A DNA stretch of 64,000 bases from Odoribacter sp. AF15-53 (GCF_003479425.1 NZ_QUHC01000009.1:1-64000), one strand, 5' to 3'. Positions 7,826 to 17,445 are shown, counted from the first letter of the stretch. A program made the numbers and translations. Notes: a model not told the origin generated them from the letters alone.

Positions 7826-8528
7826 CGCATCGAAATTTTAAGGAGAGGCCAGGGCCCCACCGGTTCCTGAAAATTCCGATCCCTTCGCGGCTTGCCGCCC
7901 TTCTGAAAAGCACCGACTCCGGAGGTGCTTTCTCCCCCTTGCGGGCAAGCTGTTTTCTGCTGCAAAACGAGAATCGTGCAGCAGAAAACACAGCTTGCTA
8001 TTTGCCCTTTGCAAATACCTTCTGCCCGCTCGCGGACAGAACATTGAAAGAGCCGCCGTAAAACGGGGCAAGGACGGCTTCATTAGCGTCGGGATCGTTC
8101 ACGAGGCAAAGATACCGACCTATTCAATCGCTTGTACCACAAGCGATTATGCCACTTGCGTCCACTTTGACGCCACACGCGGCCATAGCGGAAAAAGAGC
8201 ATACAACCCGTGTTTTTAAGGGTTTACTTTGCACGTGAGAACGGATACGGGCAATGACACATCCTCCTGTCCGCACACGTGCGGACGGATGCAGAAAACA
8301 CCGTGTGCAGAGGAAAAAGCGGGTCTTTGTCCGGATAAGCAAATGCGGTTGCGCATGAGTATAAAATCGGACACGCGCCCATGCACCGGCATACCGGCGT
8401 AACAGCCTGCCAGCGCACCAGCATATATGCGTGCCGGCATACCTGCATAAAATCTCATGCCGTCACTTGCCCGGATACGTGAAGAGATGAACGATTACCC
8501 GATTGTATAACTAAAAACGCATGGAACA
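7826..8528. other. Divergent intergenic region with hairpins, probable oriT and tra/mob promoters
   Basis: About 700 bp between the divergent mobA and traA genes hold no convincing gene. Four inverted repeats are visible: 7945-7964 with 7977-7998 (20-22-nt arms, 2-nt bulge); 7999-8005 with 8011-8017 (TATTTGC/GCAAATA); 8126-8135 with 8139-8148 (perfect 10-bp arms around ACC); and 8270-8285 (TCCGCAC/GTGCGGA). GCATGAG/CTCATGC (8353-8359, 8454-8460) bracket a stretch with repeated CCGGCATACC. Location beside mobA and strong secondary structure are what is expected of oriT; the nick site cannot be assigned from sequence alone. Confidence 0.55.
8126..8148. repeat. Perfect 10-bp inverted repeat in the oriT region
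   Basis: AATCGCTTGT and ACAAGCGATT are separated by only three bases (ACC). It is the tightest perfect hairpin of the mobA-traA gap and the best candidate for the relaxase recognition hairpin. Confidence 0.7.
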
Positions 8529-9281
8529 ATGAAAGAGAAAACGAAATTCGTGGCCTTCTCCACCCAAAAAGGCGGAGCGGGCAAAACCACCCTCACGGTG
8601 CTGGCAGCCTCTTACCTGCACTATGTAAAGGGTTTCAATGTCGCGGTCATCGACTGCGATTATCCCCAACACTCCATCGTGGAGATGCGGGAACGTGACC
8701 TGAAGCTTGCCCTCGAAGACGAACATTACAAGAGGTTAGCTTACGAACAATTCACCCGGCTTCAAAAGAAAGCCTATCCTGTCGTGGAAAGCAACACGAA
8801 AGAGGCGTTGGCCGATGCCGACTACCTCCTGCCGCAAGGTGATTTCGATTATGTGTTCTTCGACCTTCCCGGTACGATCAATAACGAGGATCTGATTCAT
8901 TCCCTGGCCGGAATGGATTATCTCGTCGCCCCGATCAGTGCCGACCGGGTTGTCATGGAAAGCACCCTGAATTACGCAGTTGTGGTAAAGGAGCATATAA
9001 TGGGCCGCGAGAAGTCCCGGATGAAAGGGCTGTATATGCTATGGAACATGGTGGACGGACGTGAAAAGACAGAATTATATCAGGTTTACGAGGCGGTAAT
9101 GAAAGAGTTGGAGCTTCCTGTTCTGAAGACCTTCCTGCCTGACACCAAGCGTTTTCGTCGTGAGCAGAACGCCAGCCGTCGCTCTGTCTTCCGCTCCACG
9201 CTCTTCCCGGCAGACCGTTCTTTGATCCGGGGCAGCAACCTGGATAAACTCGTGGATGAATTGATCGAACTGTTAAAGTAG
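8529..9281 (+). CDS. traA: ParA-family ATPase TraA
   Basis: The 250-residue ATPase has the deviant Walker A KGGAGKTT at residues 14-21, the Walker B-like FFDLPG near 115-120, and a hydrophobic region following ADRVVMES. ParA-type proteins position DNA or protein cargo through ATP-dependent binding. In Bacteroides conjugative transposons this gene heads the transfer operon. It is divergent from mobA across the presumed oriT and 6 bp ahead of traB. Its role in transfer is not well defined in the family. Confidence 0.85.
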   Translation: MKEKTKFVAFSTQKGGAGKTTLTVLAASYLHYVKGFNVAVIDCDYPQHSIVEMRERDLKLALEDEHYKRLAYEQFTRLQKKAYPVVESNTKEALADADYLLPQGDFDYVFFDLPGTINNEDLIHSLAGMDYLVAPISADRVVMESTLNYAVVVKEHIMGREKSRMKGLYMLWNMVDGREKTELYQVYEAVMKELELPVLKTFLPDTKRFRREQNASRRSVFRSTLFPADRSLIRGSNLDKLVDELIELLK

Positions 9282-9287
9282 AATCTT

Positions 9288-9710
9288 ATGAGCGGAAAAG
9301 AACATGACGACGGTTTGGACGCTTCCTTCATCATCAGCCAGGCCAAAAGCCGAAACCGGCCACTACATCCTTACACGCCGGAAAAAGAGGAGGAGGCATC
9401 GGCTCTATCGGAACCGTCCGGCGAGGCCGCCTCCTCGTCGGCTACGAAAGAGGAGGGACGCCGCCGAAGAGGGAAAGGCCAGGATTACGAGCGTCTTTTT
9501 ATCCGGAACGCCCCCTCCAATACCCGAAGCGGCAAAACGGTGTATATCCGCAAGGAGTTTCACGAGCGTATAACCCGGATAGTGCAGGTTATCGGTAAGA
9601 ACGAACTCTCGCTGTATAGCTACCTGGACAATGTGCTGGAGCAGCATTTCGCGACCTATCAGGAGGAAATTTCGGAACTCTACAAGAAACGGAACTCCGA
9701 TATTTTTTAG
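9288..9710 (+). CDS. traB: DUF3408 protein TraB
   Basis: The protein has 140 residues. A low-complexity charged N-terminal half is followed by a conserved region (TVYIRKEFHERITRIVQVIG, then ELSLYSYLDNVLEQHF) typical of DUF3408 proteins. That region predicts a ribbon-helix-helix-like DNA-binding fold. The gene lies between the ParA-like traA and the related traC. A partition-like or oriT-binding role is plausible but unproven. Confidence 0.75.
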   Translation: MSGKEHDDGLDASFIISQAKSRNRPLHPYTPEKEEEASALSEPSGEAASSSATKEEGRRRRGKGQDYERLFIRNAPSNTRSGKTVYIRKEFHERITRIVQVIGKNELSLYSYLDNVLEQHFATYQEEISELYKKRNSDIF

Positions 9711-9753
9711 TTATGAACCCAATATTTTTACAATCCATTAAAAACAATCCATC

Positions 9754-10173
9754 ATGTCAGACAAAGCAATTATTTTATCTGTTATCCTGGCGGCCGTCCT
9801 TTGCGTCGCCGTACCCTTCATCTTCCGCGTGTGCCGCTACCGGCGCAGGATGAAAACCCTTATCGTCCCCGACGGCCCTTCGGGGGAGGTCGCCGTGGGG
9901 ACTGTCCCCACCCCCGAGGCCGAGTACCTGGCCCGTTACATCTGCCTGCTGCGGCTGCCTTTCGCCGGTAACAAGCACGTGAAGATACGTCCGTCGTACC
10001 ACGAGCGTATCCGCGAGATCACCCGTGTCATCGGTCGTGGCGACGTGACGATCACGGCCTACGTGGACAAGGTTCTCAAGGCGCACCTGGACGATAACCG
10101 GGAAACCATCGAGCGGCTTTTCGAGGAGCGTGAGGCCGTGGCCTCCCTGCAACCCAAAGCGGAGGAGCGATGA
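9754..10173 (+). CDS. traC: Membrane-anchored DUF3408 protein TraC
   Basis: The 139-residue protein opens with a membrane segment (AIILSVILAAVLCVAVPFIF) and a basic stop-transfer cluster. It ends with the same module as TraB (VKIRPSYHERIREITRVIG, then VTITAYVDKVLKAHL). The shared C-terminus shows that traB and traC are paralogues, one soluble and one membrane-tethered. It overlaps traD by an ATGA junction. Confidence 0.75.
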   Translation: MSDKAIILSVILAAVLCVAVPFIFRVCRYRRRMKTLIVPDGPSGEVAVGTVPTPEAEYLARYICLLRLPFAGNKHVKIRPSYHERIREITRVIGRGDVTITAYVDKVLKAHLDDNRETIERLFEEREAVASLQPKAEER

Positions 10174-10910
10174 ACGGGGCGTTGTGGCTGCTGCCCCTCT
10201 TTGCCGTGGGGTATGCCTTGTGGGCGTTTTTCCGCCTGCGGCGGATGGAACGTAACGAACCGGCAGACGGGATCGTTGCCGAAGACACGCCCTGCCGGCA
10301 GGAGATCATCGGCAGGAGCCGCTTTGTCCTCGACCCGCGCCACTCCCGGCCACAAGCTGCCGTAGAATCTGAAACTGAAAAAGTTACGGAAAAAGCCGAT
10401 ATATTTGTGCCCACGAATGTACCCGAACACCCCCGGCAGATTCCGCCGGAAGACCTGGATGAAGTGTTCGGTGTCGCTCCCGAGGGGGAGCCTAACGAAC
10501 CTCTGGAAATCGACTTTCCGCTGTACGATGAATCTTTCCCGGATGCGGACGCGAAGGAGCCGGATTATGACGAGGATGAAGACGACACCGAAGAGCTGCC
10601 CCTTTTGGGCCGCTCGCTTGCCCAGGGGGTTAGTTTTGAACAGATGGGCGAAGCCTACCGCCACGTGGTACACGATCCACCTTCAACAGACGAGCAAAGG
10701 GAGGAAACGGGACGTGTCCTCCTGGGCCTGAAACAGACCGACATGTTCGAGGTCATCGTTTCGGGCCGCCCCGACGGGAACGACAGGGTAAAATCCCTGA
10801 TCGACACCTACCTCTCGGCCTTTCACCGGCGTATGTCCGAGAGGTCTGCGGAAAGCCCATCTCCGCAGGGTTCGGTTCCCACGGGTTTCGACGTCCGTGA
10901 GTTTGTTTAA
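10170..10910 (+). CDS. traD: Conjugal transfer protein TraD
   Basis: The 246-residue protein has an N-terminal membrane segment (LWLLPLFAVGYALWAFF), a long acidic linker (DEDEDDTEELP near residues 133-143) and a C-terminal helical domain. It is translationally coupled to traC. In this position Bacteroides elements carry the poorly characterised TraD. It is unrelated to the F-plasmid coupling protein of the same name. Assignment rests on order and architecture. Confidence 0.7.
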   Translation: MNGALWLLPLFAVGYALWAFFRLRRMERNEPADGIVAEDTPCRQEIIGRSRFVLDPRHSRPQAAVESETEKVTEKADIFVPTNVPEHPRQIPPEDLDEVFGVAPEGEPNEPLEIDFPLYDESFPDADAKEPDYDEDEDDTEELPLLGRSLAQGVSFEQMGEAYRHVVHDPPSTDEQREETGRVLLGLKQTDMFEVIVSGRPDGNDRVKSLIDTYLSAFHRRMSERSAESPSPQGSVPTGFDVREFV

Positions 10911-11006
10911 CCCCATAATGACATCACGATGAAAGAAAAAGACTACGGGTAGCGCGTGAGGCTATCCTCGAACCACTGAAAAAATCCGAATCAAGAAGTT
11001 TAACCC

Positions 11007-11033
11007 GGTGCGGGGCCTATCCATCCCCGCGCC
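11007..11033 (+). promoter_or_regulatory. GC-rich stem-loop upstream of traE
   Basis: GGTGCGGGG (11007-11015) can pair with CCCCGCGCC (11025-11033), including one wobble, across a 9-nt loop. It lies 22 bp before the traE start within a 145-bp gap after traD and has no following T-run, so it looks like a leader stem-loop rather than a terminator. Confidence 0.4.
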
Positions 11034-11055
11034 ACAATTCAAACATTATCGAGTT

Positions 11056-11358
11056 ATGAGAAAGAACAAGATTCTTCTTCCGGCGGCATTTCTCTTTGCC
11101 GCCATCTCCTCCGCCTTCGCGCAGGGCAACGGCATCGCCGGCATTACGGAGGCTACCAACATGGTAACCAGCTACTTCGATCCCGGAACGAAGCTCATCT
11201 ACGCGATTGGGGCTGTGGTCGGCCTTATCGGGGGGATCAAGGTCTATAACAAGTTTTCGAGCGGCGACCCCGACACGTCGAAGACCGCCGCGAGCTGGTT
11301 CGGCGCGTGTATTTTCCTGATTGTCGCCGCGACGATCCTACGCTCTTTCTTCTTGTAG
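11056..11358 (+). CDS. traE: TraE (DUF4134), VirB2-like small membrane protein
   Basis: The 100-residue protein has a signal peptide (ILLPAAFLFAAISSAFAQ) followed by two membrane segments (LIYAIGAVVGLIGGIKVY and the C-terminal WFGACIFLIVAATIL). Size and plan match the DUF4134/TraE family, the probable pilin-like or channel component of Bacteroides conjugation machines. I chose the start at 11056 because the upstream in-frame extension runs through the leader stem-loop. It is 23 bp ahead of traF. Confidence 0.85.
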   Translation: MRKNKILLPAAFLFAAISSAFAQGNGIAGITEATNMVTSYFDPGTKLIYAIGAVVGLIGGIKVYNKFSSGDPDTSKTAASWFGACIFLIVAATILRSFFL

Positions 11359-11381
11359 TCCAACCTGTCATGCAAATAATT

Positions 11382-11430
11382 ATGGAATATGGAATCAACA
11401 AGGGAATCGGCAAGAGCGTGGAGTTCCGGG
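11382..11430 (+). CDS. traF: traF (DUF4133), exon 1
   Basis: An ATG at 11382 opens a frame of 16 codons plus one base (M-E-Y-G-I-N-K-G-I-G, ending V-E-F-R and a G). This is the usual N-terminus of DUF4133/TraF proteins. The frame then runs into group II intron sequence. Joined to 13919-14193 it gives one continuous protein of about 107 residues, with R-G-L-K-A-Q-Y across the junction, as in intact family members. TraF is a VirB3-like inner-membrane component. The terminal TTCCGGG is complementary to CCCGGAA inside the intron (11837-11843), a candidate IBS1/EBS1 pairing. Confidence 0.8.
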
Positions 11431-11992
11431 GCGCGCACGTAATGGTTCTTTGGCAAATGCGTCGATAGCAAGACGTTAGGCAAGTGTTCGATAGCCTATC
11501 ATCGATCGGCTTATCCGAAAGGGAAACCGGACGGGGAGTATAGCCTGCCGATAAACTGATAAGTCATACAGTTACCAAGTATGCGACTGAATCAGGAGAT
11601 GAAAGATAGATACGAGGATAAAGTCTGGATTGATTGAACGATAGTCCAAGTGGCACAACTCGAAACTGTGGCGGAAGGTAACTACAGACGCCATACTGTA
11701 ACACACTCGATTCGACCTTGGAGGGTTGGGTGCAGAACAGGTTACAGCACAACTGCGATAAGCAGAAACGGATGAAAGTCGTATCCGACAATCTATCAAA
11801 GCTATGTTGCCGAAGAATTAAACGTGGATTGCCTAACCCGGAATGCCGAAAGGCTATTAGGTTTCAGACCTATGAAAATCCGGTATGGCAACGGAGCCAC
11901 CGTAGTAGTCCGAGCGAGGGAAAGCCTCGTACATGGCGAAGGGTGGCAGCTAACATTTTTAATACAAATTAACGGATAATGTGTGAGACATT

Positions 11993-13810
11993 ATGAGAAA
12001 TCCAGAGAGAGTATTAAACAGTCTGTCAGAGCACAGCAAAGTTTCGAGCTACAAGTTTGAACGGCTCTACAGGGTTCTATTCAATTCGGAGATGTTTCTC
12101 CTCGCCTACCATAATATACAAGGTAGGCAGGGAAATATGACGGAAGGTTCCGACGGTAAAACTATCGACGGAATGAGCCTGAAACGGATTGAAAATTTGA
12201 TTGATGCGCTCAAAGATGAGTCGTACCAACCAAAACCGGCAAGAAGGACGTACATCCCGAAGAAAAACGGGAACATGCGACCTCTCGGCATACCGTCTAT
12301 CGACGACAAATTAGTGCAGGAGGTATTGCGAATGCTGTTGGAAGCAATTTATGAAGGTAGTTTTGAGAACACCTCGCACGGCTTCCGACCCAAACGCAGC
12401 TGCCACACCGCACTGATACAGGTGCAGAAGAATTTTACTGCGGCCAAGTGGTTTATCGAGGGCGACATTGAGGGATTCTTCGATAACATCAACCATGATG
12501 TACTTATCGGAATCTTGAAAGAACGTATCGCAGACGACCGCTTTATCCGGCTAATGTGGAAATTTTTGAAAGCTGGCTACATCGAAGATTGGACATTTCA
12601 TAGAACATACAGCGGAACACCGCAAGGTGGCATCATTAGCCCGATACTGGCTAATATCTATCTCGACAAGCTGGATAAGTACATGAAAGAGTATGCCTGT
12701 CAATTCGATAGAGGCGACAGACGGGCAATGAACCTTGAGTACAAACGGTATTCCAGGAAAATTTGGTGGCTCGGCACAAAGCTGAAACAAACCGAGGATA
12801 AAGATACTCGGAAGGAACTGATTGACGCGATTAAGCAACATCAGAAAAACAGGATGCACTTACCCTCTGTCGATGAAATGGACGAGGGATATAGACGGAT
12901 TAAGTATGTGAGGTATGCCGATGATTTTATTATCGGAGTGATTGGCAGTAAATCGGACTGTGAGGCCATCAAAGAGGATATTAAGAATTTCCTCGGCGAG
13001 AAACTGAAATTGACGCTCTCCAAAGAAAAGACCTTAATCACGCACGGCAATAGAAAGGCAAAATTCCTCGGCTATGAAATCTATGTCCGACCATTCACGG
13101 ATAAGACGTTAAGAGGCGAGAAATCGGGAGTACTTATTAAGGCTTACGGCAAAAAGGTAGTGTTGGAAGTGCCAATGTCCACAATGCGGGATAAACTTCT
13201 CTACTACGAGGCGATGGAAATTCATCAATTCGAGGGTAAAGCGAAATGGAAACCCACAAGCCGGACAAAGTTGCTACATCTGGACGACCTCGAAATACTG
13301 GATGCCTATAACAGAGAAATCCGAGGTTTTGCAAACTATTTTTCTATCGCAAATAACAGTTCACACCTGAATTCTTTCAAGTACATCATGCAATACAGTC
13401 TGTATAAGACTTTTGCACGAAAGTACAGTACGACAGCCCGAAAGATTATCGCAAAGTATCGACATCACAAAGATTTTGCGGTTTTCTATGAGGACAAGAA
13501 AGGAGGAAAGAAGATGCGGGTATTCTTCAACGGGAGCTTTAAGCGTAAAACAACCGCGATGGACGCGAGTTGTGATTATGTAGCCAACACGATTTTCAAT
13601 ACCACTGTATCAAGCCTTATACAAAGGTTAAAAGCGGGTAAGTGTGAATTGTGTGGCGCAACGGAAAACATTGAAATACACCACGTCAAAAGACTCAAAG
13701 ACTTAAAAGGCAAAGAGCCATGGAAAATCCAAATGATTGGACGTCAGAGAAAGACGTTAGCTGTATGTATTCCCTGTCACAACAAGATACATCACGGGAT
13801 AATAGACTGA
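11993..13810 (+). CDS. ltrA: Group II intron reverse transcriptase/maturase with HNH domain (intron 1)
   Basis: The 605-residue LtrA-type protein has RT motifs PLGIPSIDDKLVQ, GFRPKRSCHTAL, SGTPQGGIISP and the catalytic YADD near residue 308. A maturase X domain follows. The C-terminus has a Cys/His HNH module (CELCG, EIHHVKRLKDL, CIPCHNKIHHG). It assists splicing of the host intron, reverse-transcribes it and nicks the target for retrohoming. It is full length with all catalytic residues, so the intron is potentially mobile. Sequence is clearly different from the maturase of intron 2. Confidence 0.93.
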   Translation: MRNPERVLNSLSEHSKVSSYKFERLYRVLFNSEMFLLAYHNIQGRQGNMTEGSDGKTIDGMSLKRIENLIDALKDESYQPKPARRTYIPKKNGNMRPLGIPSIDDKLVQEVLRMLLEAIYEGSFENTSHGFRPKRSCHTALIQVQKNFTAAKWFIEGDIEGFFDNINHDVLIGILKERIADDRFIRLMWKFLKAGYIEDWTFHRTYSGTPQGGIISPILANIYLDKLDKYMKEYACQFDRGDRRAMNLEYKRYSRKIWWLGTKLKQTEDKDTRKELIDAIKQHQKNRMHLPSVDEMDEGYRRIKYVRYADDFIIGVIGSKSDCEAIKEDIKNFLGEKLKLTLSKEKTLITHGNRKAKFLGYEIYVRPFTDKTLRGEKSGVLIKAYGKKVVLEVPMSTMRDKLLYYEAMEIHQFEGKAKWKPTSRTKLLHLDDLEILDAYNREIRGFANYFSIANNSSHLNSFKYIMQYSLYKTFARKYSTTARKIIAKYRHHKDFAVFYEDKKGGKKMRVFFNGSFKRKTTAMDASCDYVANTIFNTTVSSLIQRLKAGKCELCGATENIEIHHVKRLKDLKGKEPWKIQMIGRQRKTLAVCIPCHNKIHHGIID

Positions 13811-13823
13811 ATATGTTAGTGGA

Positions 13824-13857
13824 GAGCCGTGTGCGCCGAGAGGTGCAAGCACGGTTC
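13824..13857 (+). ncRNA. Group II intron 1, domain V catalytic hairpin
   Basis: This 34-nt segment starts GAGCCGTGTGC and ends CACGGTTC, with a GAGA tetraloop between complementary arms. It is the canonical domain V shape, holding the AGC catalytic triad. It starts 14 bp after the maturase stop and is followed by a short domain VI. Confidence 0.85.
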
Positions 13858-13918
13858 GGAGGCGAGTTCTTGGAAACCTACCGTAGAAATACGGCAAGGC
13901 ACCGGGTTCTTAGCCTAC

Positions 13919-14193
13919 GCCTGAAGGCGCAGTACCTCTTCATCTTCGCGGGCGGCCTGCTGGCCGTCTTCGTGGTGTTCGTCATCCTCTACATGGCAGG
14001 GGTCGATCAGTGGGTATGTATCGCTTTCGGCGTTGCGGCGGCTTCGGTGCTGGTCTGGCTTACCTTCCGCCTGAACGCCCGTTACGGGGAACACGGGCTG
14101 ATGAAGCTGCTCGCCGCGCGCCGGCATCCCCGCTACCTGCTCAACCGCAAGTCCCTGCGCCGGTTGCTGAAAAGAAAGGGGGGCCGCGTATGA
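13919..14193 (+). CDS. traF: traF (DUF4133), exon 2
   Basis: The frame resumes after the intron with GC-CTG-AAG and encodes about 91 residues. Two adjacent membrane segments (QYLFIFAGGLLAVFVVFVIL and VCIAFGVAAASVLVWLTF) are followed by a basic C-terminus (NRKSLRRLLKRKGGRV). This is the body of a DUF4133/TraF protein, the VirB3-like subunit that anchors the VirB4-like TraG. It overlaps traG by ATGA at 14190, so translation of the two is coupled. Without splicing the upstream in-frame residues come from intron RNA. Confidence 0.88.
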
Positions 14194-15107
14194 GAAACAT
14201 CTTGAAAGCCACCACGCTGGAAAGCAAGTTCCCGCTCCTGGCCGTGGAAGGCGGTTGTATCATCAGCAAGGACGCGGACATAACGGTCGCCTATCGGGTC
14301 GAACTCCCGGAGCTGTTCACCGTCACGTCCGCCGAGTACGAGGCGATCCACGCCGCCTGGTGCAAGGCCCTGAAGGTCTTGCCCGAATACAGCGTGGTAC
14401 ACAAGCAGGACTGGTTCATCCGCGAGCGTTACCGCCCGGCCACGGGCGAGGGGGACATGAGTTTCCTCTCCCGCAGTTACGAGCGGCATTTCAACGAGCG
14501 TCCGTTCCTGACCCACGCCTGCTTCCTCTACCTGACGAAAACGACGAGGGAGCGTATGCACATGCGTTCAGACTTCTCGACCCTCTGCCGGGGCAACATC
14601 ATTCCCAAAGAGGTAAACCGGGAATCGGCGACAAAATTCCTGGAGGCGGCGGAACAGTTCGAGCGTATTCTGAACGATTCGGGTTTCCTGACCCTTGTCC
14701 GCCTCACGGGGGACGAGATCACGGGTACGGCGGATTGTCCGGGCCTGCTGGAACGGTATTTTTCCCTCTCGCTCTCGGAGACGACTTCTCTTCAGGACAT
14801 CGAGCTGGGGGCCGAGGTTCTGCGCGTGGGTAACAAACGGGTGTGTCTGCACACGCTCTCGGACACGGAAGACCTGCCGGGGCGCGTGGGTACGGACACC
14901 CGTTACGAGCGTCTTTCCACCGACCGTTCGGACTGCCTGCTGTCGTTCGCGGCCCCCGTGGGGCTTCTGCTTTCCTGCGACCACCTTTACAACCAGTACG
15001 TGTTCCTGGAAGACAGCGACGAAAACCTGCGTATGTTCGAGAAACGTGCGCGTAACATGCAGTCCCTTTCCCGCTACTCCCGCGGGAACCAGATAAACAA
15101 GGAGTGG
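14190..15107 (+). CDS. traG: traG (VirB4-like conjugation ATPase), exon 1
   Basis: Exon 1 encodes residues 1-306, the N-terminal non-ATPase domain of a VirB4/TraG protein, ending N-K-E-W. The frame past 15107 reads only a few codons of intron before a stop at 15126. Joining to 17487 gives W-I-D-Q-Y-L-N-E-A-H, the sequence expected in intact TraG proteins, and an 831-residue product of normal family length. TraG energises assembly of the type IV secretion channel at the inner membrane. It starts inside the traF stop (ATGA). Confidence 0.88.
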
Positions 15108-15711
15108 GTGCGATACGTCGCTGTGTAAGTAATTGTTAAACTTAGATTTAACCCGTTGTTTCGTCAACGGTAGCCTATGGACAGATGCACCAATAGTAAT
15201 ATACTGTATCAAAGCTGTCCAGACAAGGTAGCCCTTCCGAAAGGAGCAGTCAGAACCGTGAGGGAAAGACAATGGCTGTTAGTATCATACAGTCAGGGAG
15301 CTTGGCTTGGGTGGTATGGTTAGCGTAAGCGAACTGTCGTCTAAACGTCGTAAGGTTGAAGAAGCCAAAGATACTGATAGGCTTCAGCCCAAAAGGGAAG
15401 CAGTCGGTTATTCCTCTCCATTCTGGGAATACACGAACAGAGTACTGCCGGTGTAATAGACAGAACCTAACCCACTTATAAGTTACTTGCACGGAACGTA
15501 GTAAGCCCGTATTTCTCCTGCCAATGACAGGTAAGCAGACCGTAAGGAATGCCGAATGGAGTGCGGGTATAGGATTGCAGAAAAAGCGAATGCCACCCTG
15601 TAATGGGGTGAATAGGGATTGAAACATCATCCCGCTGCGAAAGCAGGCTGACTTCTGCGGTAGGTGATTCTTTACAAGAAACTTTTAGAACTTTTAAAAG
15701 GAGAAAAGCAA

Positions 15712-17373
15712 ATGAACGAAATTAAAAAATCGTGTGCATCGACTGACCAAACGCAGAGCAAATGGGACAGTATAAATTGGCTCAAATGCGAAGCTGCGGT
15801 TCAAAAGCTACAAGCGCGTATTGTAAAGGCTCAAAAAGAGGGTCGCCACAACAAGGTCAAAGCCTTGCAGTGGACACTGACCCACTCGTTTTACGCTAAA
15901 GCATTAGCGGTAAGACGTGTAACTTCCAATAATGGGAGTAAAACGGCTGGCGTCGATATGGTAACATGGAAAACGCCAGATGCTAAAGTGTGTGCAATAA
16001 CCGAACTGAAAAGGAGAGGTTATACACCCCAACCTCTGAGACGAGTACATATCAGAAAGAGTAACGGGAAATTAAGACCATTGGGTATACCAACTATGAA
16101 AGACCGGGCTATGCAGGCATTGTATCTGATGGCACTGGCTCCCGTAGCTGAAACAACGGCTGATGCCAATTCTTATGGTTTCAGAAAAGAAAGGAGCACG
16201 GCAGATGCCGTTCAACAATGCTTCAATGACCTGGCAAGGACGACATCCCCACAATGGATCTTAGAAGGTGATATCAAAGGTTGTTTCGACCATATCAGTC
16301 ATGAATGGTTGCTTGACAATATCCCTATGGATAAAGTTTTGCTCCGTAAATGGTTGAAAAGTGGATTTATTTTCAACAAGCAACTTTTTCCGACAGAGGA
16401 GGGAACTCCTCAAGGCGGCATCATCTCCCCAACTCTTGCAAATATGACTTTGGACGGACTGGAAAAACTGCTTGCCGATAGCTTTCCGATAAACCGCTCG
16501 AAGAAAAATTACTATACTCCTATGATAAATCTTGTTCGCTACGCGGATGATTTTATTATCACAGGAGAGAGTAAGGAGTTGTTGGAGAACCATGTTAAAC
16601 CATTAGTCATTGAGTTTCTTCAAGCAAGAGGGCTTACCTTATCAGAAGAAAAGACTAAGATAACTCATATAGAAGAAGGGTTTGATTTTCTTGGGTTCAA
16701 TATCAGAAAATATAAAGGCAAGTTTATCACAAAACCATCCAAGAAGAGTCGAAAGAGATTTTTAGATAAGGTTCGTGAAATAGTGGACAAGAACAAGTCT
16801 TCTAAGCAACAATCTTTGATACGATTGCTAAACCCAGTCATTAGAGGATGGGCGAACTACTACAAGGGGTGTTCTGCATCGGAAACTTTCCGTAAAACAG
16901 ATGCACAAATTTTCAACAAACTATGGCGATGGTCTCGCAGAAGACATCCCAAAAAAGGTAAACGATGGATTGCCAACAAGTATTATCACACTGTAAGAGG
17001 TAGAAGCTGGACTTTTGCCGTACCGCTTGAAAACAGGAAAGTGGATAAATACCACACTCTTGTGAGATTGTCGGATACGAAAATAAAGCGACATATCAAA
17101 ATCCGCAGTGAGGCCAACCCGTATGATGCCGATTGGAAAGATTTCTTCGATCAATACAAGACCCGAAGAATGCTTGCACACTTAGACGGCAAGCAATATA
17201 TCTATCGCCTGTGGAATCAGCAAATGCAATGTTGCCCTGTGTGTGGCAAGCACATCACACGGGAAACTCCCTGGAAAATTACTGAAATGACAGGGAGCAG
17301 TAGAAAGGCGAAAGTCCTAATACATGACCATTGCAGCCGAATTACTAACAGAAATAAATGGAAGTTACTATGA
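15712..17373 (+). CDS. ltrA: Group II intron reverse transcriptase/maturase (intron 2)
   Basis: The maturase has 553 residues from the ATG at 15712, which has an AAAAGGAG ribosome-binding site; an in-frame GTG at 15664 lacks one. RT motifs are RPLGIPTMKDR, YGFRKERSTADAV, GTPQGGIISP and YADD near residue 277. The X domain includes IRGWANYYKG. The C-terminus carries a CPVCGK and H-D-H-C pair resembling an HNH module. The protein is complete, so splicing and retrohoming competence is plausible. Confidence 0.93.
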   Translation: MNEIKKSCASTDQTQSKWDSINWLKCEAAVQKLQARIVKAQKEGRHNKVKALQWTLTHSFYAKALAVRRVTSNNGSKTAGVDMVTWKTPDAKVCAITELKRRGYTPQPLRRVHIRKSNGKLRPLGIPTMKDRAMQALYLMALAPVAETTADANSYGFRKERSTADAVQQCFNDLARTTSPQWILEGDIKGCFDHISHEWLLDNIPMDKVLLRKWLKSGFIFNKQLFPTEEGTPQGGIISPTLANMTLDGLEKLLADSFPINRSKKNYYTPMINLVRYADDFIITGESKELLENHVKPLVIEFLQARGLTLSEEKTKITHIEEGFDFLGFNIRKYKGKFITKPSKKSRKRFLDKVREIVDKNKSSKQQSLIRLLNPVIRGWANYYKGCSASETFRKTDAQIFNKLWRWSRRRHPKKGKRWIANKYYHTVRGRSWTFAVPLENRKVDKYHTLVRLSDTKIKRHIKIRSEANPYDADWKDFFDQYKTRRMLAHLDGKQYIYRLWNQQMQCCPVCGKHITRETPWKITEMTGSSRKAKVLIHDHCSRITNRNKWKLL

Positions 17374-17411
17374 GCCGGCTTTTAGTTACAAATAAAAGTT
17401 TTGAATTGCTT

Positions 17412-17445
17412 GAGCCGTATGAGGGGAAACTCTCACGTACGGTTC
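17412..17445 (+). ncRNA. Group II intron 2, domain V catalytic hairpin
   Basis: This 34-nt segment starts GAGCCGTATGAG and ends CACGTACGGTTC around a GAAA tetraloop. It is a textbook domain V, 38 bp after the maturase stop codon and 41 bp before the 3' splice site. Confidence 0.88.

Larger units (their letters stand above)
11431..13918 (+). mobile_element. Group II intron 1, inserted in traF
   Basis: This 2488-bp intron begins GCGCG (a GYGYG variant of the GUGYG consensus) and ends CTAC. Both boundaries were set by requiring the traF frame to be restored. It contains the structured 5' half, a 605-residue maturase in domain IV (11993-13810), domain V at 13824-13857 and a short domain VI. CCCGGAA at 11837-11843 can pair with the last seven bases of exon 1. 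It lies in the sense orientation, so splicing would give functional traF mRNA. Confidence 0.85.
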
